A stretch of 64,000 nucleotides of DNA from Paramesorhizobium sp049065735 (GTDB lineage: Bacteria > Pseudomonadota > Alphaproteobacteria > Rhizobiales > Rhizobiaceae): assembly GCF_049065735.1 (NCBI RefSeq), contig NZ_JBAKHD010000003.1, forward strand, positions 372,001-436,000. Direction: 5' to 3'. A program made the position numbers and the translations under genes. Positions 11,212-21,056 of this stretch are shown here, piece after piece (positions within the stretch are counted from its first letter, which is position 1; every line of letters starts with the position of its first letter). Below the pieces are notes generated by a model. That model had not been told where the DNA came from and made no database searches. It saw only the letters and a program-made list of their open reading frames with translations.

Positions 11212-11353
11212 CCTTCCCCCTTGCGGGGAAGGTGTCTGCGGAGCAGACGGATGGGGGTGGTGGCGTCCTTTGCAAGCTATGAGAACATGGCGCGCTGCCT
11301 TTACCACCCCCACCCGACCCTACGGGCCACCCTCCCCGCAAGGGGAGGGAAGG
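11212..11353. repeat. full-length GC-rich composite palindrome, copy 1
   Basis: The left arm is a hairpin (CCTTCCCC...GGGGAAGG) at 11212-11232, and the right arm (CTCCCCGCAAGGGGAG with flanks) ends at 11353. Between them lie matching tracts TGGGGGTGGT and ACCACCCCCA and a non-repeated core of about 45 bases. Further full copies are at 32719-32881 and 42632-42788, with half copies at four other places. Confidence 0.85.
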
Positions 11354-11421
11354 CGCTAGGATTCCCCACCAGCCTGTGCTAACCCGCGCGCTATCCTCCC
11401 ATCCGACAAGAGACATGACCC

Positions 11422-13038
11422 ATGGCCGTCACCTCGAAACATATTCCCGCCCCCGATCTTTATCCCGTGCGCCGTGCGCTTCTGTCCGTCTCCGACAAGA
11501 CCGGGCTCGTCGAGTTCGCCCGTGCACTGACGGCGCATGGCATCGAGCTCATCTCCACCGGCGGCACGGCGAAGGCGATTACGGCGGCGGGCATTCCTGT
11601 GCGTGATGTCTCTGACATCACCGGCTTCCCCGAGATCATGGATGGCCGCGTCAAGACGCTTCACCCCGCCGTCCATGGCGGCCTGCTCGCGGTGCGCGAC
11701 GATCCCGAGCACGCTGCGGCGATGGAAGCCCATGGCATCGGCGGCATTGATCTGGTGGTAATCAACCTCTACCCCTTCGAGGAAGTGCGCAATCAGGGCG
11801 CCGATTATTCGACCATCGTCGAGAATATCGATATTGGCGGGCCCGCGATGATCCGCGCCGCCGCCAAGAACCACGCCTATGTCGCCATCGTCACCGACCC
11901 CACCGACTATACGGACGTGCTGGCGGAGCTCGACATCAACAAGGGCGCGCTTCCCTACGCCTTCCGCCAGAAGCTGGCGGCGAATGCCTTTGCCCGCACC
12001 TCCGCCTACGATACCGCCATTGCAGGCTGGTTTGCCCAGGCGACGAATGTGGGCGCGCCCTCCTGGCGTGCCCTTGCCGGAAAGCTCCACTCGGAAATGC
12101 GCTATGGCGAAAATCCGCATCAGATGGCCGGCTTCTACCTGACGGGCGAGAAGCGCCCCGGCGTCGCCACCGCGACACAGCTTCAGGGCAAGCAGCTATC
12201 CTATAACAACATCAACGACACCGATGCCGCCTTCGAACTGGTCGCCGAGTTCGATCCGGCGCGCACCGCCGCCGTCGCCATCATCAAGCACGCCAACCCC
12301 TGCGGCGTGGCGGAAGGCGAAACGCTGAAAGACGCCTATCTGAAGGCGCTGGCCTGCGATCCGGTATCGGCCTTCGGCGGCATCGTCGCGCTGAACCGCA
12401 CGCTCGACGCGGAAGCGGCGGAGGAAATCGTCAAGATCTTTACCGAGGTCATCATCGCGCCCGACGCCACGGAAGAGGCGAAGAACATCGTCGCCGCGAA
12501 GAAGAATCTGCGCCTGCTGGTCACCGGCGGCTTGCCCGACCCGCGCGAGCCCGGCCTTGCCGCCAAGACCGTGGCCGGCGGCCTGCTCGTCCAGACCCGC
12601 GACAATGGCACGGTGGATGATCTCGAGCTCAAGGTCGTGACGAAGCGCGCCCCCACGGAAAAGGAAATGGCCGATTTGAAATTCGCCTTCCGCGTCGCCA
12701 AGCATGTGAAGTCGAACGCCATCGTCTATGTCAAGGACGGCACGACGGTAGGCATTGGCGCCGGCCAGATGAGCCGGGTCGATTCCGCCCGCATCGCCGC
12801 GCGCAAGGCGCTCGACGCCGCCGAGGCAGCCGGCCATGCCGAGCCGCTGACCAAGGGCTCCGTGGTCGCTTCCGACGCCTTCTTCCCCTTCGCCGACGGG
12901 CTGCTCTCCGCCATCGAGGCGGGCGCGACGGCGGTGATCCAGCCGGGTGGCTCCATGCGGGATGAAGAGGTGATCGCCGCCGCCGACGAGCATGGCATCG
13001 CCATGGTGTTTACCGGGATGCGGCATTTCCGGCATTGA
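11422..13038 (+). CDS. purH: bifunctional AICAR formyltransferase / IMP cyclohydrolase
   Basis: Catalyses the last two steps of de novo IMP synthesis. The 538-residue product has the N-terminal MGS-like cyclohydrolase domain (LLSVSDKTGLVEFARAL, STGGTAKAI, MDGRVKTLHPAVHGGLL) to about residue 200. The C-terminal formyltransferase domain follows, with QLQGKQLSYNNINDTDAAF and the catalytic KHANPCG. It ends GIAMVFTGMRHFRH, the family's normal C-terminus. The gene is flanked by GC-rich repeats on both sides. Confidence 0.97.
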   Translation: MAVTSKHIPAPDLYPVRRALLSVSDKTGLVEFARALTAHGIELISTGGTAKAITAAGIPVRDVSDITGFPEIMDGRVKTLHPAVHGGLLAVRDDPEHAAAMEAHGIGGIDLVVINLYPFEEVRNQGADYSTIVENIDIGGPAMIRAAAKNHAYVAIVTDPTDYTDVLAELDINKGALPYAFRQKLAANAFARTSAYDTAIAGWFAQATNVGAPSWRALAGKLHSEMRYGENPHQMAGFYLTGEKRPGVATATQLQGKQLSYNNINDTDAAFELVAEFDPARTAAVAIIKHANPCGVAEGETLKDAYLKALACDPVSAFGGIVALNRTLDAEAAEEIVKIFTEVIIAPDATEEAKNIVAAKKNLRLLVTGGLPDPREPGLAAKTVAGGLLVQTRDNGTVDDLELKVVTKRAPTEKEMADLKFAFRVAKHVKSNAIVYVKDGTTVGIGAGQMSRVDSARIAARKALDAAEAAGHAEPLTKGSVVASDAFFPFADGLLSAIEAGATAVIQPGGSMRDEEVIAAADEHGIAMVFTGMRHFRH

Positions 13039-13048
13039 CGTTTCAAGG

Positions 13049-13084
13049 CTCGCGCCTTCCCTCCCCCTTGCGGGGAGGGTGGCG
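13049..13084. repeat. half copy of the GC-rich palindrome
   Basis: The hairpin CCCTCCCC...GGGGAGGG with flanking CTCGCGCC fills the 46-base gap between the convergent purH and MFS genes, where it could end transcription from both sides. Confidence 0.8.
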
Positions 13085-14464
13085 CTAATCCCTCTCCGTC
13101 GCGGGATAAGGCGTCCCCGCCAAAATCGCCAACCCGGCCACAAAGAACGCAATCAACACCGCCATGCCGAGCCGCGGTGAGCCGCTCAACACCGTCACGC
13201 TCGCCACCAGAAACGGCGCGACGAAGCTCGTTGCCCTTCCAGCCAGTGCATAGATCCCGAAATAGCGGCCTGCCTCATCGACGCTGACGCTACGCGCCAG
13301 ATAGGAGCGCGACGAGGCCTGCACTGGCCCGAAGGCAATGCCGATCAGCAGACCGAAAACCAGATAGGCCTTTTCGGCTGATGTGGCGAACAGCCCGCCG
13401 CTATCCGCATCTGAAAACCGCAACGCCCCGAACAACGTAAAATCCTTGCCCGTCGAGACAATACCGATGGTGGCGGCAAGAAGCAGGATGAGCGACAGCA
13501 TCACCACCCGCTTCGAGCCGAACAGCGTATCGAGCCGGCTTGCGGCGAGGCACGCGAAAATCGCCACCACATTGAGGATGATGCCGAAAAGCCCGATCTC
13601 GGTGATCGACCAGCCGAACATCGCCGCCGCGAAGCCGCCGCCCAGTGCCAGCAGCGCATTGACGCCGTCCTGATAGATCATTCGCGCGATGAGAAAGCGG
13701 AATATATTGGCGCGCTGCCGCACTTCGCTGAGCGTCGCCCTGAGTTCGGCAAGACCGCGTGTCACCGCTTGAGCGAGCGGCAGGCCCCGCTTCACATCCG
13801 GCGTGAACAGGAACATCGGCAGGACGAAGACAAGATACCAGAGCGCCGAGAGCGGGCCGGAAGCCCGGGCGTCCTCTCCTTTCGCCGGATCGAGCCCGAA
13901 CAGCGGATGCAGCCCTGCAATGGTTTTTCCCGTCTGCGGCGAGGCGGCAAGGCACGTCACCACGAAGATCAGCGCGATCATGCCGCCGAGATAGCCGAGC
14001 CCCCAGGCGACATTGGAAACGCGCCCGATTTCGTCCTTCGAGACGAGGCGCGGCAGCATGGAATCGTTGAAGACGATGGAAAACTCCGCCGCCACCGCCG
14101 CCGCCGAATAGGCAAGGAGCACGAGGATGAGGCTGGAGCCGGGTGCGGCGAACCAGAGAAGCGAGAGGCTGACGATCTGGATGACGGCGAAGAAGGCGAT
14201 CCACGGCTTGCGCGCGCCGGTCTCATCGGCAATCGCGCCCAGCACCGGCGAGAGAATGGCGATGAAAAGCCCGGCAATCGCCACCGCATAGCCCCACGCC
14301 GCCTGCCCCATCGCCGGGTCGGCAACCATCCGCGAGATGACATAGGGGCCGAAGATGAAGGTCGTGACGACAGTAAAAAAGGGCTGGGCCGCCCAATCGA
14401 ACAGCATCCAGCCCCAAATGCCGCGCCTGTCCGCGCGTGCGGGCAGTGTTTCAGTGATGGCCAT
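13085..14464 (-). CDS. MFS transporter of the UMF1/Atg22-like type
   Basis: A 459-residue integral membrane protein with about 12 hydrophobic segments. The opening WGWMLFDWAAQPFFTVVTTFIFGPYVIS is characteristic of the UMF1 (BtlA) / Atg22-like branch of the major facilitator superfamily. The typical A-loop appears as GAIADETGARKPWIAFF. Substrate is unknown; yeast Atg22 effluxes amino acids from the vacuole, but that role cannot be carried over. ATG 14464 has a GGAGGGGGAG site. It is bounded on both sides by half copies of the GC-rich repeat and is probably monocistronic. Confidence 0.88.
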   Translation of the reverse strand: MAITETLPARADRRGIWGWMLFDWAAQPFFTVVTTFIFGPYVISRMVADPAMGQAAWGYAVAIAGLFIAILSPVLGAIADETGARKPWIAFFAVIQIVSLSLLWFAAPGSSLILVLLAYSAAAVAAEFSIVFNDSMLPRLVSKDEIGRVSNVAWGLGYLGGMIALIFVVTCLAASPQTGKTIAGLHPLFGLDPAKGEDARASGPLSALWYLVFVLPMFLFTPDVKRGLPLAQAVTRGLAELRATLSEVRQRANIFRFLIARMIYQDGVNALLALGGGFAAAMFGWSITEIGLFGIILNVVAIFACLAASRLDTLFGSKRVVMLSLILLLAATIGIVSTGKDFTLFGALRFSDADSGGLFATSAEKAYLVFGLLIGIAFGPVQASSRSYLARSVSVDEAGRYFGIYALAGRATSFVAPFLVASVTVLSGSPRLGMAVLIAFFVAGLAILAGTPYPATERD

Positions 14465-14486
14465 GGCTCCCCCTCCCTCTGCCGGT

Positions 14487-14523
14487 TCGCGCGCCCTTCC
14501 CCCTTGCAGGGAAGGAGGGTGCC
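14487..14523. repeat. half copy of the GC-rich palindrome
   Basis: The hairpin CCTTCCCCCTTGCAGGGAAGG with flanks lies between the GDH stop and the MFS start. It carries one substitution (GCAGG for GCGGG) relative to the other copies. Confidence 0.75.
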
Positions 14524-14528
14524 TCTCA

Positions 14529-17500
14529 TTACCCCACCAGATCAGACATCAATCCCGCCGCGACCGCAAGCCGCGAAACGGTCAGTTCTCCCCCTTCCAC
14601 CAGCGCCGTCATACGCTGGCGCGTGGTCATCACACTGGCGTTGCCGCTTTCGAGCCAGGCCGCTGCCGGGTCCTTCTCGCCGCCGAAGCGGGTGAGCGCG
14701 GTGACCGCAATGGCCCGCGTGGCTTCGGCGATGGTGTCGTTGGCTCGCGCCAGCGCCATCCCGTCATAGTAATCGGTGATGGGAATGGCCCGCGCCGCCT
14801 CTTCGATCCGCCCGATGCGGAAGGCCTCGGTGACGGTGAAATAGGCCTTCGCCGCCGCTATCAGGTCCGATTTCGCGCGGTTTGCGACGAGCGCGATGTC
14901 GGGCACGACGGAAGCGAACTGCAACTGGGCGAGCCGTGTCGCCAGCGCCGCCGGGGCCCCCATCGCTGCGAAGCCGTCCGTATCCTGTGCGATCACGCCC
15001 GTCATGAACTCAGGCATCAGCTTAGGCAGGCGCGGTTCCAGCGCGTGACGGGCCTGGCGGATTGCTTCCACGAAATCGCCGAGCGGGACATTGGCATTGT
15101 GGTTGCGCAGCACCCAGGCGGTCGTCCGGTGCAGCATGCGCGAAACCTGCGCGTAGAACTCGTTCTGCGTGGCCCCGGGCACCTGATTGTCGAGCTTGTC
15201 GATGGCGTCATAGACATCGCCAAGCTCGAAGCCGTCCCGCACCGCCACATAGGCGCGCAGGATTTCCCCCGGCGTCTTGCCGGTCATATCCTGCAGGCGG
15301 CTGATGAAGGTCGGCCCGCCGCGATTGATCGCGTCATTGCCGAGCAGCGTGGCGATGATGTCCCGTCGCAGCCGGTGGCTCGCAATCTCCGCCGCATAGG
15401 GCTTCACCATGCGCTTGGGGAAATAGCTGAAGAGCTCCGGCTCGAAATAGGGATCGTCAGGCAGATCGCTCGTCACGATCTCCTGCACCAGCACCAGCTT
15501 GGCGTAGGCGAGCAGCACCGCCAGCTCGGGCCGGGTGAGAGCCTGCCCGCGCGCCTCGCGTTCCTTCAAGGCGTGTTCGTCGGGCAGCGTCTCGATCCGC
15601 CGGTCGAGCAGTCTCTGCCGCTCCGTGTCGGTCATGAACCGGGCCTGATAGGGCAGATCGGCCAGGCCGCGCCGCTCCGCCAGGGAAAGCGCCAGCGTCT
15701 GCAGATAGTTGTTGCGCAGAACCAGCGCCGCCACCTCGTCGGTCATTGCCGCCAGCAACTTGTTGCGCGCCGGGCGCTCCAGCTTGCCCGCCCGCATCGC
15801 CGCCGCGAGCGCGATCTTGATGTTGACCTCGACGTCCGATGTGTTGACGCCGGCCGAATTGTCGATTGCATCGGTGTTGCACCGCCCGCCGAGAAGCGAG
15901 AACTCGATGCGTCCGCGCTGCGTCACCGCGAGGTTCGCGCCCTCCCCGATCACCTTGGCGCGCACATCGCTGCCGGTGATGCGGATCGCGTCATTGGCGC
16001 GGTCGCCCACCTGCGCGTCGCTCTCCGTGCTGCCGCGCACATAGGTGCCGATGCCACCGAACCAGAGCAGATCGACCGGCGCCTTCAGGATGGCACAGAT
16101 CAATTCCTGCGGCGTCACATGCGTCTTGGTGATGCCGATGGCCTGCGCCGCCTGCGGCGACAGGGTGATGGTCTTCAGCGAGCGCGAATAGACGCCGCCA
16201 CCCTCGGAGATTTTCGCGCGGTCGTAATCCTGCCAGCTCGAGCGCGGCAGGTTGAACAGGCGCTGGCGCTCGGCAATCGCAACCGCCGGATCGGGATTGG
16301 GATCGATGAAGATGTCACGGTGGTCGAAGGCGGCGACGAGCTTGGTCTGGCTGGAAAGCAGCATGCCGTTGCCGAAGACGTCGCCCGACATGTCGCCCAC
16401 GCCCGCCACGGTGAAAGGCGTCGTCTGGATGTCGATATCCATCTCGCGGAAATGCCGTTTCACCGCCTCCCATGCGCCGCGCGCGGTGATGCCCATCTTC
16501 TTGTGATCGTAGCCCGCGGACCCGCCTGAAGCGAAAGCGTCGTCAAGCCAGAAATCATCCGCCTGGCTGATGGCATTCGCCGTGTCGGAGAAGGTCGCCG
16601 TGCCCTTGTCCGCGGCGACAACGAAATAAGGATCGTCGCCATCATGCCGCACGACGCCATGCGGGTGCGCCACACGCTCACCGACAATATTGTCCGTGAT
16701 GGAAAGCAGCGTCGAAATGAAGGTGATATAGGCCTGCCGCCCTGCCTCGAAGATGGCATTGCGGTCGCCCGAAGGCAGGCGCTTGGGATAGAACCCGCCC
16801 TTGGCGCCGACAGGCACGATGACAGCATTCTTCACCTGCTGCGCTTTGACGAGGCCCAGCACCTCGGTGCGGTAATCCTGCGCCCGGTCCGACCAGCGGA
16901 TGCCGCCACGCGCCACCGGGCCGAAGCGCAGGTGAACGCCTTCCACCTCAGGCCCATAGACGAAAATCTCCCGCCACGGACGCGGATCCGGCAGTCCCTC
17001 CACCTCATGCGGGTCGAGCTTGAAGGCGAGCGTCTTGCGCGGGCTGCCATCGGTTTCAGGCACAAAGGCATTGGTGCGCAGCGTCGCCTCGATGAGGTTG
17101 AGGAAACGGCGCACGATCTGGTCGTCGTCAAGGCTGGGGACGGACTGCAATTCCAGATCGATCTCATCGCGGAACTTCTTTTCCGCGCCCGTCTTCTTGT
17201 CCTCGCTCACGCGCGCCGGATTGAACCGCAGGTCGAACAGATTGAAGAGATTGCGAGCGATTGCCGGATAACGATTGAGCGCCCCGGCGATGAAGCCCTG
17301 CGAATAGGCGATGCCGGCCTGCTGCAGATAGCGGCCATAGGCGCGCAGAATGGTGATTTCCCGCACCGAGAGCCGCGCCGTCTGCACCAGCGCGTTATAG
17401 CCGTCATTGTCGGCGGCTCCGTTCCAGATGGCGCGGAACGCTTCCTCCAAAAGCGCACCGTCGTCCTTCAAATCCACCGGAACGGAGAAGGCGTTGACAA

Positions 17501-19310
17501 GCTGCATGTCATGCACATGCACCCTGCCGCCATCCGCGCCCGGCAGGTCAAAGGTCTGCTCGCTGATGACGCGGAAGCCCATATTTTCCAGGAGCGGCAC
17601 GCGCTGCGAAAGCGCCAGCGCCGCGCCATAATGATAGATCTTCAGCGACACCGCATCGGGCCCGTCGCTGCGGTGCTTGTAGAAATCGACATAGAGCGGA
17701 TTGTCGGGCGAAAGCGTCGCAATCCGTTCGGCATCGATAAGCGCTTCGTCAGCCGCGAAGCTCTCGCGGTAGGAGTCGGGAAAACCTGAGGCCAGCGCCA
17801 CGATGTTGCGCCCGGCAGAAGCCATGGTTTCTGCCGCTTCCTGCACCGCGTCTTCCCAGGTGCGCACGATGGCGCGGATCTCGGCTTCCAGCGTTTCGCG
17901 CGCCACCTGAGGCACGGTGCCCTCATCGCGCCGGACGATGAAATAGATGCGCGTCAGCGTCCCCTCGGGGAAGGAAGGCTGGAATTCGACGCTCTGCCCG
18001 TCATAGACACGCATCAGATATTGGGAAATCTTCTCGCGGACGATGGAATCGTAGCGGTCGCGCGGCACATAGACCAGCACCGAGACGAACCGCCCGAACG
18101 GATCGATGCGCGGCAGAGCGCGCACGCGCGGCCGCTCGCCCAGCGCCAGAATGCGCTCGGCATTGGCCACTAGCGTATCCACATCGACCTGGAAAAGCTC
18201 GTCGCGCGGATAATCCTCGAGCACGTTGATGAGCGCCTTGCCGGAATGGTCCTGCGGGTTGAAGCCGAGCCGCTTGATAACCGCATCCACCTTTGGCCGC
18301 AGGAACGGGATTTTGGTGACCGAGCGCGTGTAGGCGGTGGAGGTGAAAAGCCCCACGAACCGCAATTCGCCCGTCACCTCTCCTTCCTTGTCGAACAGCT
18401 TGATACCGACATAATCGAGATAGACGCGCCGGTGGACACGCGAACGCGCATTGGCCTTGGTGACGATGAGCGCCTCCGGCCCTTCGAGGAAGGCAAGGAT
18501 CTCGCTCGTCGCCGTCGTGCCTGTATCTCCGCGCCGCAGCACGCGCACCGCGGGATCGCTCAATATGCCGAGCTGCGGCTTGTCGGCATAAACGAGTTCC
18601 CGCGTCTTGCCCTTGCGGCGATAGTCATATTCCCGCATGCCGAGGAAGATGAAATTGTCGTCGCGCAGCCATTCGAGAAACTCGATGGCTTCAGCCACAT
18701 CCTTCTTCTTTCCGGGCGGATTGGTTTTGTAGGCCTTGATCGCCTGGTCGAGCCGCGCCAGCATCGGCTTCCAGTCGCGCACCGCAGCACGCACCTGCGC
18801 GAGGACGGCTTTCAGCGCGGCGGCCAGCTCCTCACGCGCCGCCTGGTCCAGCATCGGGAGATGAATCTGCATGACGCTGACGCGGTCCGTACCCTTGGGT
18901 TCCGGGCCGGACGCCTCGCCATGAACGCTGATGCCGTTCTTGCCATGCGTCACGTCGAGCACGGGATGCAGCACCAGATAGACCATGCTCACCCGCTCGG
19001 CGATCTCGCCCAGCACCGAGTCGAGCAGGAAGGGCATGTTGTCGTTGACGAGCGTCACGATGGTGACGGGCCTTCCGGCGCGCAGCACCTTGTTGACGCC
19101 GTTGACCGAGACGATGCTGTCACCCTTGCGATAATCGCACAATTCCGCGAAGGCCAGACGCGCGGATTCCTCCAGGGCGGAGTTGTCATATTCGGCCAGA
19201 TCTTCGGGCGGCGCCCATTCGTAGAACAGGGCCGAGAACGCCTTCAGCGCCTCCTTGTCGCCTCCCTTATCCGTGAGCCCACCGACGTCGCGTTGCTGCC
19301 TGGCTGACAC
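14529..19310 (-). CDS. gdhZ: NAD-specific glutamate dehydrogenase, 180-kDa class
   Basis: Oxidatively deaminates glutamate to 2-oxoglutarate with NAD. The product, about 1593 residues, has a long regulatory N-terminal half followed by the catalytic region GPVARGGIRWSDRAQDYRTEVLGLVKAQQVKNAVIVPVGAKGGF and the NAD-binding stretch with GVGDMSGDVFGNGML and IGEGANLAVTQ. GTG 19310 is preferred because GGGAG lies seven bases upstream and the length then matches the family. An upstream ATG (19460) would add a 50-residue hydrophobic leader that a cytosolic enzyme should not have. No gene follows closely in the same direction except MFS beyond a repeat. Confidence 0.95.
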   Translation of the reverse strand: MSARQQRDVGGLTDKGGDKEALKAFSALFYEWAPPEDLAEYDNSALEESARLAFAELCDYRKGDSIVSVNGVNKVLRAGRPVTIVTLVNDNMPFLLDSVLGEIAERVSMVYLVLHPVLDVTHGKNGISVHGEASGPEPKGTDRVSVMQIHLPMLDQAAREELAAALKAVLAQVRAAVRDWKPMLARLDQAIKAYKTNPPGKKKDVAEAIEFLEWLRDDNFIFLGMREYDYRRKGKTRELVYADKPQLGILSDPAVRVLRRGDTGTTATSEILAFLEGPEALIVTKANARSRVHRRVYLDYVGIKLFDKEGEVTGELRFVGLFTSTAYTRSVTKIPFLRPKVDAVIKRLGFNPQDHSGKALINVLEDYPRDELFQVDVDTLVANAERILALGERPRVRALPRIDPFGRFVSVLVYVPRDRYDSIVREKISQYLMRVYDGQSVEFQPSFPEGTLTRIYFIVRRDEGTVPQVARETLEAEIRAIVRTWEDAVQEAAETMASAGRNIVALASGFPDSYRESFAADEALIDAERIATLSPDNPLYVDFYKHRSDGPDAVSLKIYHYGAALALSQRVPLLENMGFRVISEQTFDLPGADGGRVHVHDMQLVNAFSVPVDLKDDGALLEEAFRAIWNGAADNDGYNALVQTARLSVREITILRAYGRYLQQAGIAYSQGFIAGALNRYPAIARNLFNLFDLRFNPARVSEDKKTGAEKKFRDEIDLELQSVPSLDDDQIVRRFLNLIEATLRTNAFVPETDGSPRKTLAFKLDPHEVEGLPDPRPWREIFVYGPEVEGVHLRFGPVARGGIRWSDRAQDYRTEVLGLVKAQQVKNAVIVPVGAKGGFYPKRLPSGDRNAIFEAGRQAYITFISTLLSITDNIVGERVAHPHGVVRHDGDDPYFVVAADKGTATFSDTANAISQADDFWLDDAFASGGSAGYDHKKMGITARGAWEAVKRHFREMDIDIQTTPFTVAGVGDMSGDVFGNGMLLSSQTKLVAAFDHRDIFIDPNPDPAVAIAERQRLFNLPRSSWQDYDRAKISEGGGVYSRSLKTITLSPQAAQAIGITKTHVTPQELICAILKAPVDLLWFGGIGTYVRGSTESDAQVGDRANDAIRITGSDVRAKVIGEGANLAVTQRGRIEFSLLGGRCNTDAIDNSAGVNTSDVEVNIKIALAAAMRAGKLERPARNKLLAAMTDEVAALVLRNNYLQTLALSLAERRGLADLPYQARFMTDTERQRLLDRRIETLPDEHALKEREARGQALTRPELAVLLAYAKLVLVQEIVTSDLPDDPYFEPELFSYFPKRMVKPYAAEIASHRLRRDIIATLLGNDAINRGGPTFISRLQDMTGKTPGEILRAYVAVRDGFELGDVYDAIDKLDNQVPGATQNEFYAQVSRMLHRTTAWVLRNHNANVPLGDFVEAIRQARHALEPRLPKLMPEFMTGVIAQDTDGFAAMGAPAALATRLAQLQFASVVPDIALVANRAKSDLIAAAKAYFTVTEAFRIGRIEEAARAIPITDYYDGMALARANDTIAEATRAIAVTALTRFGGEKDPAAAWLESGNASVMTTRQRMTALVEGGELTVSRLAVAAGLMSDLVG

Positions 19311-19504
19311 TTCCAAACTCCCAAGGAATGAATCTCTGCGAAAGCCTATCAGATCGGCATACGCTTTCGACCCAAAACTGCCCTGAAACGGTGAACTTCC
19401 CGTGACAAAGCAACAAAATGAGCCAAAAATTGCCAGGATTGAAAGAAAAAGGCGCCTCAAGTCGCTAAATCGCGCTGATATCTCATCAACGCGGCGTTAC
19501 TCTC

Positions 19505-20146
19505 TCACAGCTCCACCAGGTGATCCGCCAGCTCATTGAGATTATCCCCTGTCGCCGGGAAATGCCGGGCGAGCAGCTTGCCGGATTTTTCAATGGCCGC
19601 GACAAAGCCGTCCGCGACTTCGGCCCGTGAGGCGTGCTTGGTCAGGAGGGAGACGATGGCGTTCCAGTCCTTCTGCTGCACCTTGGCATTGATGCCCGCA
19701 TCGGCGATCACCTCGGCATAGCGCTCGGCCAGCGAGACGAACAGAAGCACTCCGGTGCGCTGCGATGTGACATGGATATTGCGCGCCAGGAACTGCTGGA
19801 CCGCGTTCAGATGGGCGCGATGATAGCGGATACGGTGCGGCACCAGCGCGAAGCGCACCGCAGGCACGAACCACAGGACGAGAATGACACAGATGAAGGC
19901 CGCGAGAATGGCAAGGCCGAACAATGGCAGCGACACCTCGTACCAATACCAGTGCGCCAGAAACGCCGCCACGATCGAGGCGATGATGACGCCGCAGGCG
20001 GCCACGAACCCGGCGGCGAAGAAATAATCGTCGCTGCGATGCGCCAGCACCGCATAGATCTCGCCGCTGGTCTTTTCTTCCGCGGCGCGAATCGCATTGG
20101 CGATGCGCGTGCGGTCGTCAGCGTCTAAAAATGGATGCACGGACAT
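19505..20146 (-). CDS. TPM-domain membrane protein
   Basis: A 213-residue protein beginning with a TPM-like segment (FLDADDRTRIANAIRAAEEKTSGEIYAVLAHRSDDYFF), then two membrane segments (FVAACGVIIASIVAAFL and LFGLAILAAFICVILVLWF), and a C-terminal TPM half (RTGVLLFVSLAERYAEVIADAGI...WNAIVSLLTKH). The TPM domain occurs in acid phosphatases of the photosystem II repair pathway and in bacterial YgcG-like proteins; function here is unknown. ATG 20146 has GGGGGAAG before it and overlaps no neighbour. It follows the YgcG-like gene by 8 bases, and the trio lemA-TPM-TPM is probably an operon. Confidence 0.85.
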   Translation of the reverse strand: MSVHPFLDADDRTRIANAIRAAEEKTSGEIYAVLAHRSDDYFFAAGFVAACGVIIASIVAAFLAHWYWYEVSLPLFGLAILAAFICVILVLWFVPAVRFALVPHRIRYHRAHLNAVQQFLARNIHVTSQRTGVLLFVSLAERYAEVIADAGINAKVQQKDWNAIVSLLTKHASRAEVADGFVAAIEKSGKLLARHFPATGDNLNELADHLVEL

Positions 20147-20154
20147 TCTTCCCC

Positions 20155-21042
20155 CTACCAACTCGCCGATGCGCCGCCGCCGCCGGATGAACCGCCGCCG
20201 CCCATGAAGCCGCCGCCGTCAAATCCGCCGCCGCCACCGAAGCCCCCTCCACCGAAACCGCCGCCGCCGAGTATCAGGCCGGTGCCGTAGCCCGCCAGCG
20301 CCCCACGCGCGGCGCTGCCGCCGGTGGTCATGCCCAGCCATTGATAGCGGCCCGGCCCGATCTTGCGCCCGAATATCCGCGACAGCAGCGAGAAGAAAAG
20401 GCCGCCGAAAAAGATGAAGAGCCAGAAGGCGAGGAAGATGAGCGACACCCAGTCGATTCCGCCGCCGGAGGACTGCGCCTGCGCCTCCTGCTGCGCCTGT
20501 GCCTTGATATCGGCGCCATCACCGCCCAGCACCGCCAGCATGCCTTCCACGCCCTTCGAAATACCGCCCGAATAATCGCCCTGCCGGAAGGCTGGGATGA
20601 TTCCATTGCGGATGATGATGCTCGAAAGCGCGTCGGTCAGCGTGCCCTCGAGGCCATAGCCCACCTCGATACGCACCTTGCGGTCATTGGGCGCCACCAC
20701 CAGCAGCGCGCCATTGTTTTCTTTCTTCTGGCCGAGAGCCCAGCTGCGAAACAGCCGGTTGGAGAAATCGTCGATATCGTCCCCATCAAGGCTTGGCACC
20801 GTCACCACCGCCACCTGATCGGAGGTTTTCGCCTCGAAATCGGCAAGCCGTTGCTCAAGCGCCGCCTTCGTCTGCGGATCGAGGATATTGGCGTCATCGA
20901 CCACCCGGCCGGTGAGCGCCGGCAGCGGCGCATCCGCCGCCGCGACGACCGTCAGGGCGAGAAGCGCCAGCACCATCCCCGCCATGAGGCGAAGCAATCG
21001 TGCGGGACTTCGGAGGCCCGGCATATTATCCGTCATGATCAC
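20155..21042 (-). CDS. YgcG-like TPM-domain protein with glycine-rich tail
   Basis: Exported membrane protein: a hydrophobic signal (LLRLMAGMVLALLALTVVAAADA), a TPM domain (LTGRVVDDANILDPQTKAALEQRLADFEAKTSDQVAVVTVPSLDGDDIDDFSNRLF...VGYGLEGTLTD), a second membrane segment (WVSLIFLAFWLFIFFGGLFFSLL) and a Gly-rich C-terminus ending in SGGGGASASW. This is the standard YgcG/DUF layout found next to LemA. The start is uncertain: GTG 21042 follows GGAG at five bases, ATG 21036 is two codons later, and TTG 21060 would overlap the lemA stop. It works, by context, with LemA at the cytoplasmic membrane. Confidence 0.88.
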   Translation of the reverse strand: MIMTDNMPGLRSPARLLRLMAGMVLALLALTVVAAADAPLPALTGRVVDDANILDPQTKAALEQRLADFEAKTSDQVAVVTVPSLDGDDIDDFSNRLFRSWALGQKKENNGALLVVAPNDRKVRIEVGYGLEGTLTDALSSIIIRNGIIPAFRQGDYSGGISKGVEGMLAVLGGDGADIKAQAQQEAQAQSSGGGIDWVSLIFLAFWLFIFFGGLFFSLLSRIFGRKIGPGRYQWLGMTTGGSAARGALAGYGTGLILGGGGFGGGGFGGGGGFDGGGFMGGGGSSGGGGASASW

Positions 21043-21056
21043 GGCGGCTCCGCCCG

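Noticed and set aside
14355..19307. Long open frames on the plus strand opposite the NAD-GDH gene (724, 381 and 353 codons).
   Set aside because: They lie wholly antisense to a recognisable enzyme, have Arg/His-rich compositions typical of reverse-strand reading of GC-rich codons, and show no domain or ribosome site.
19311..19460. A 50-residue N-terminal extension of NAD-GDH that resembles a signal peptide.
   Set aside because: GTG 19310 has a well-placed GGGAG and gives the family's normal length; the enzyme is cytosolic.
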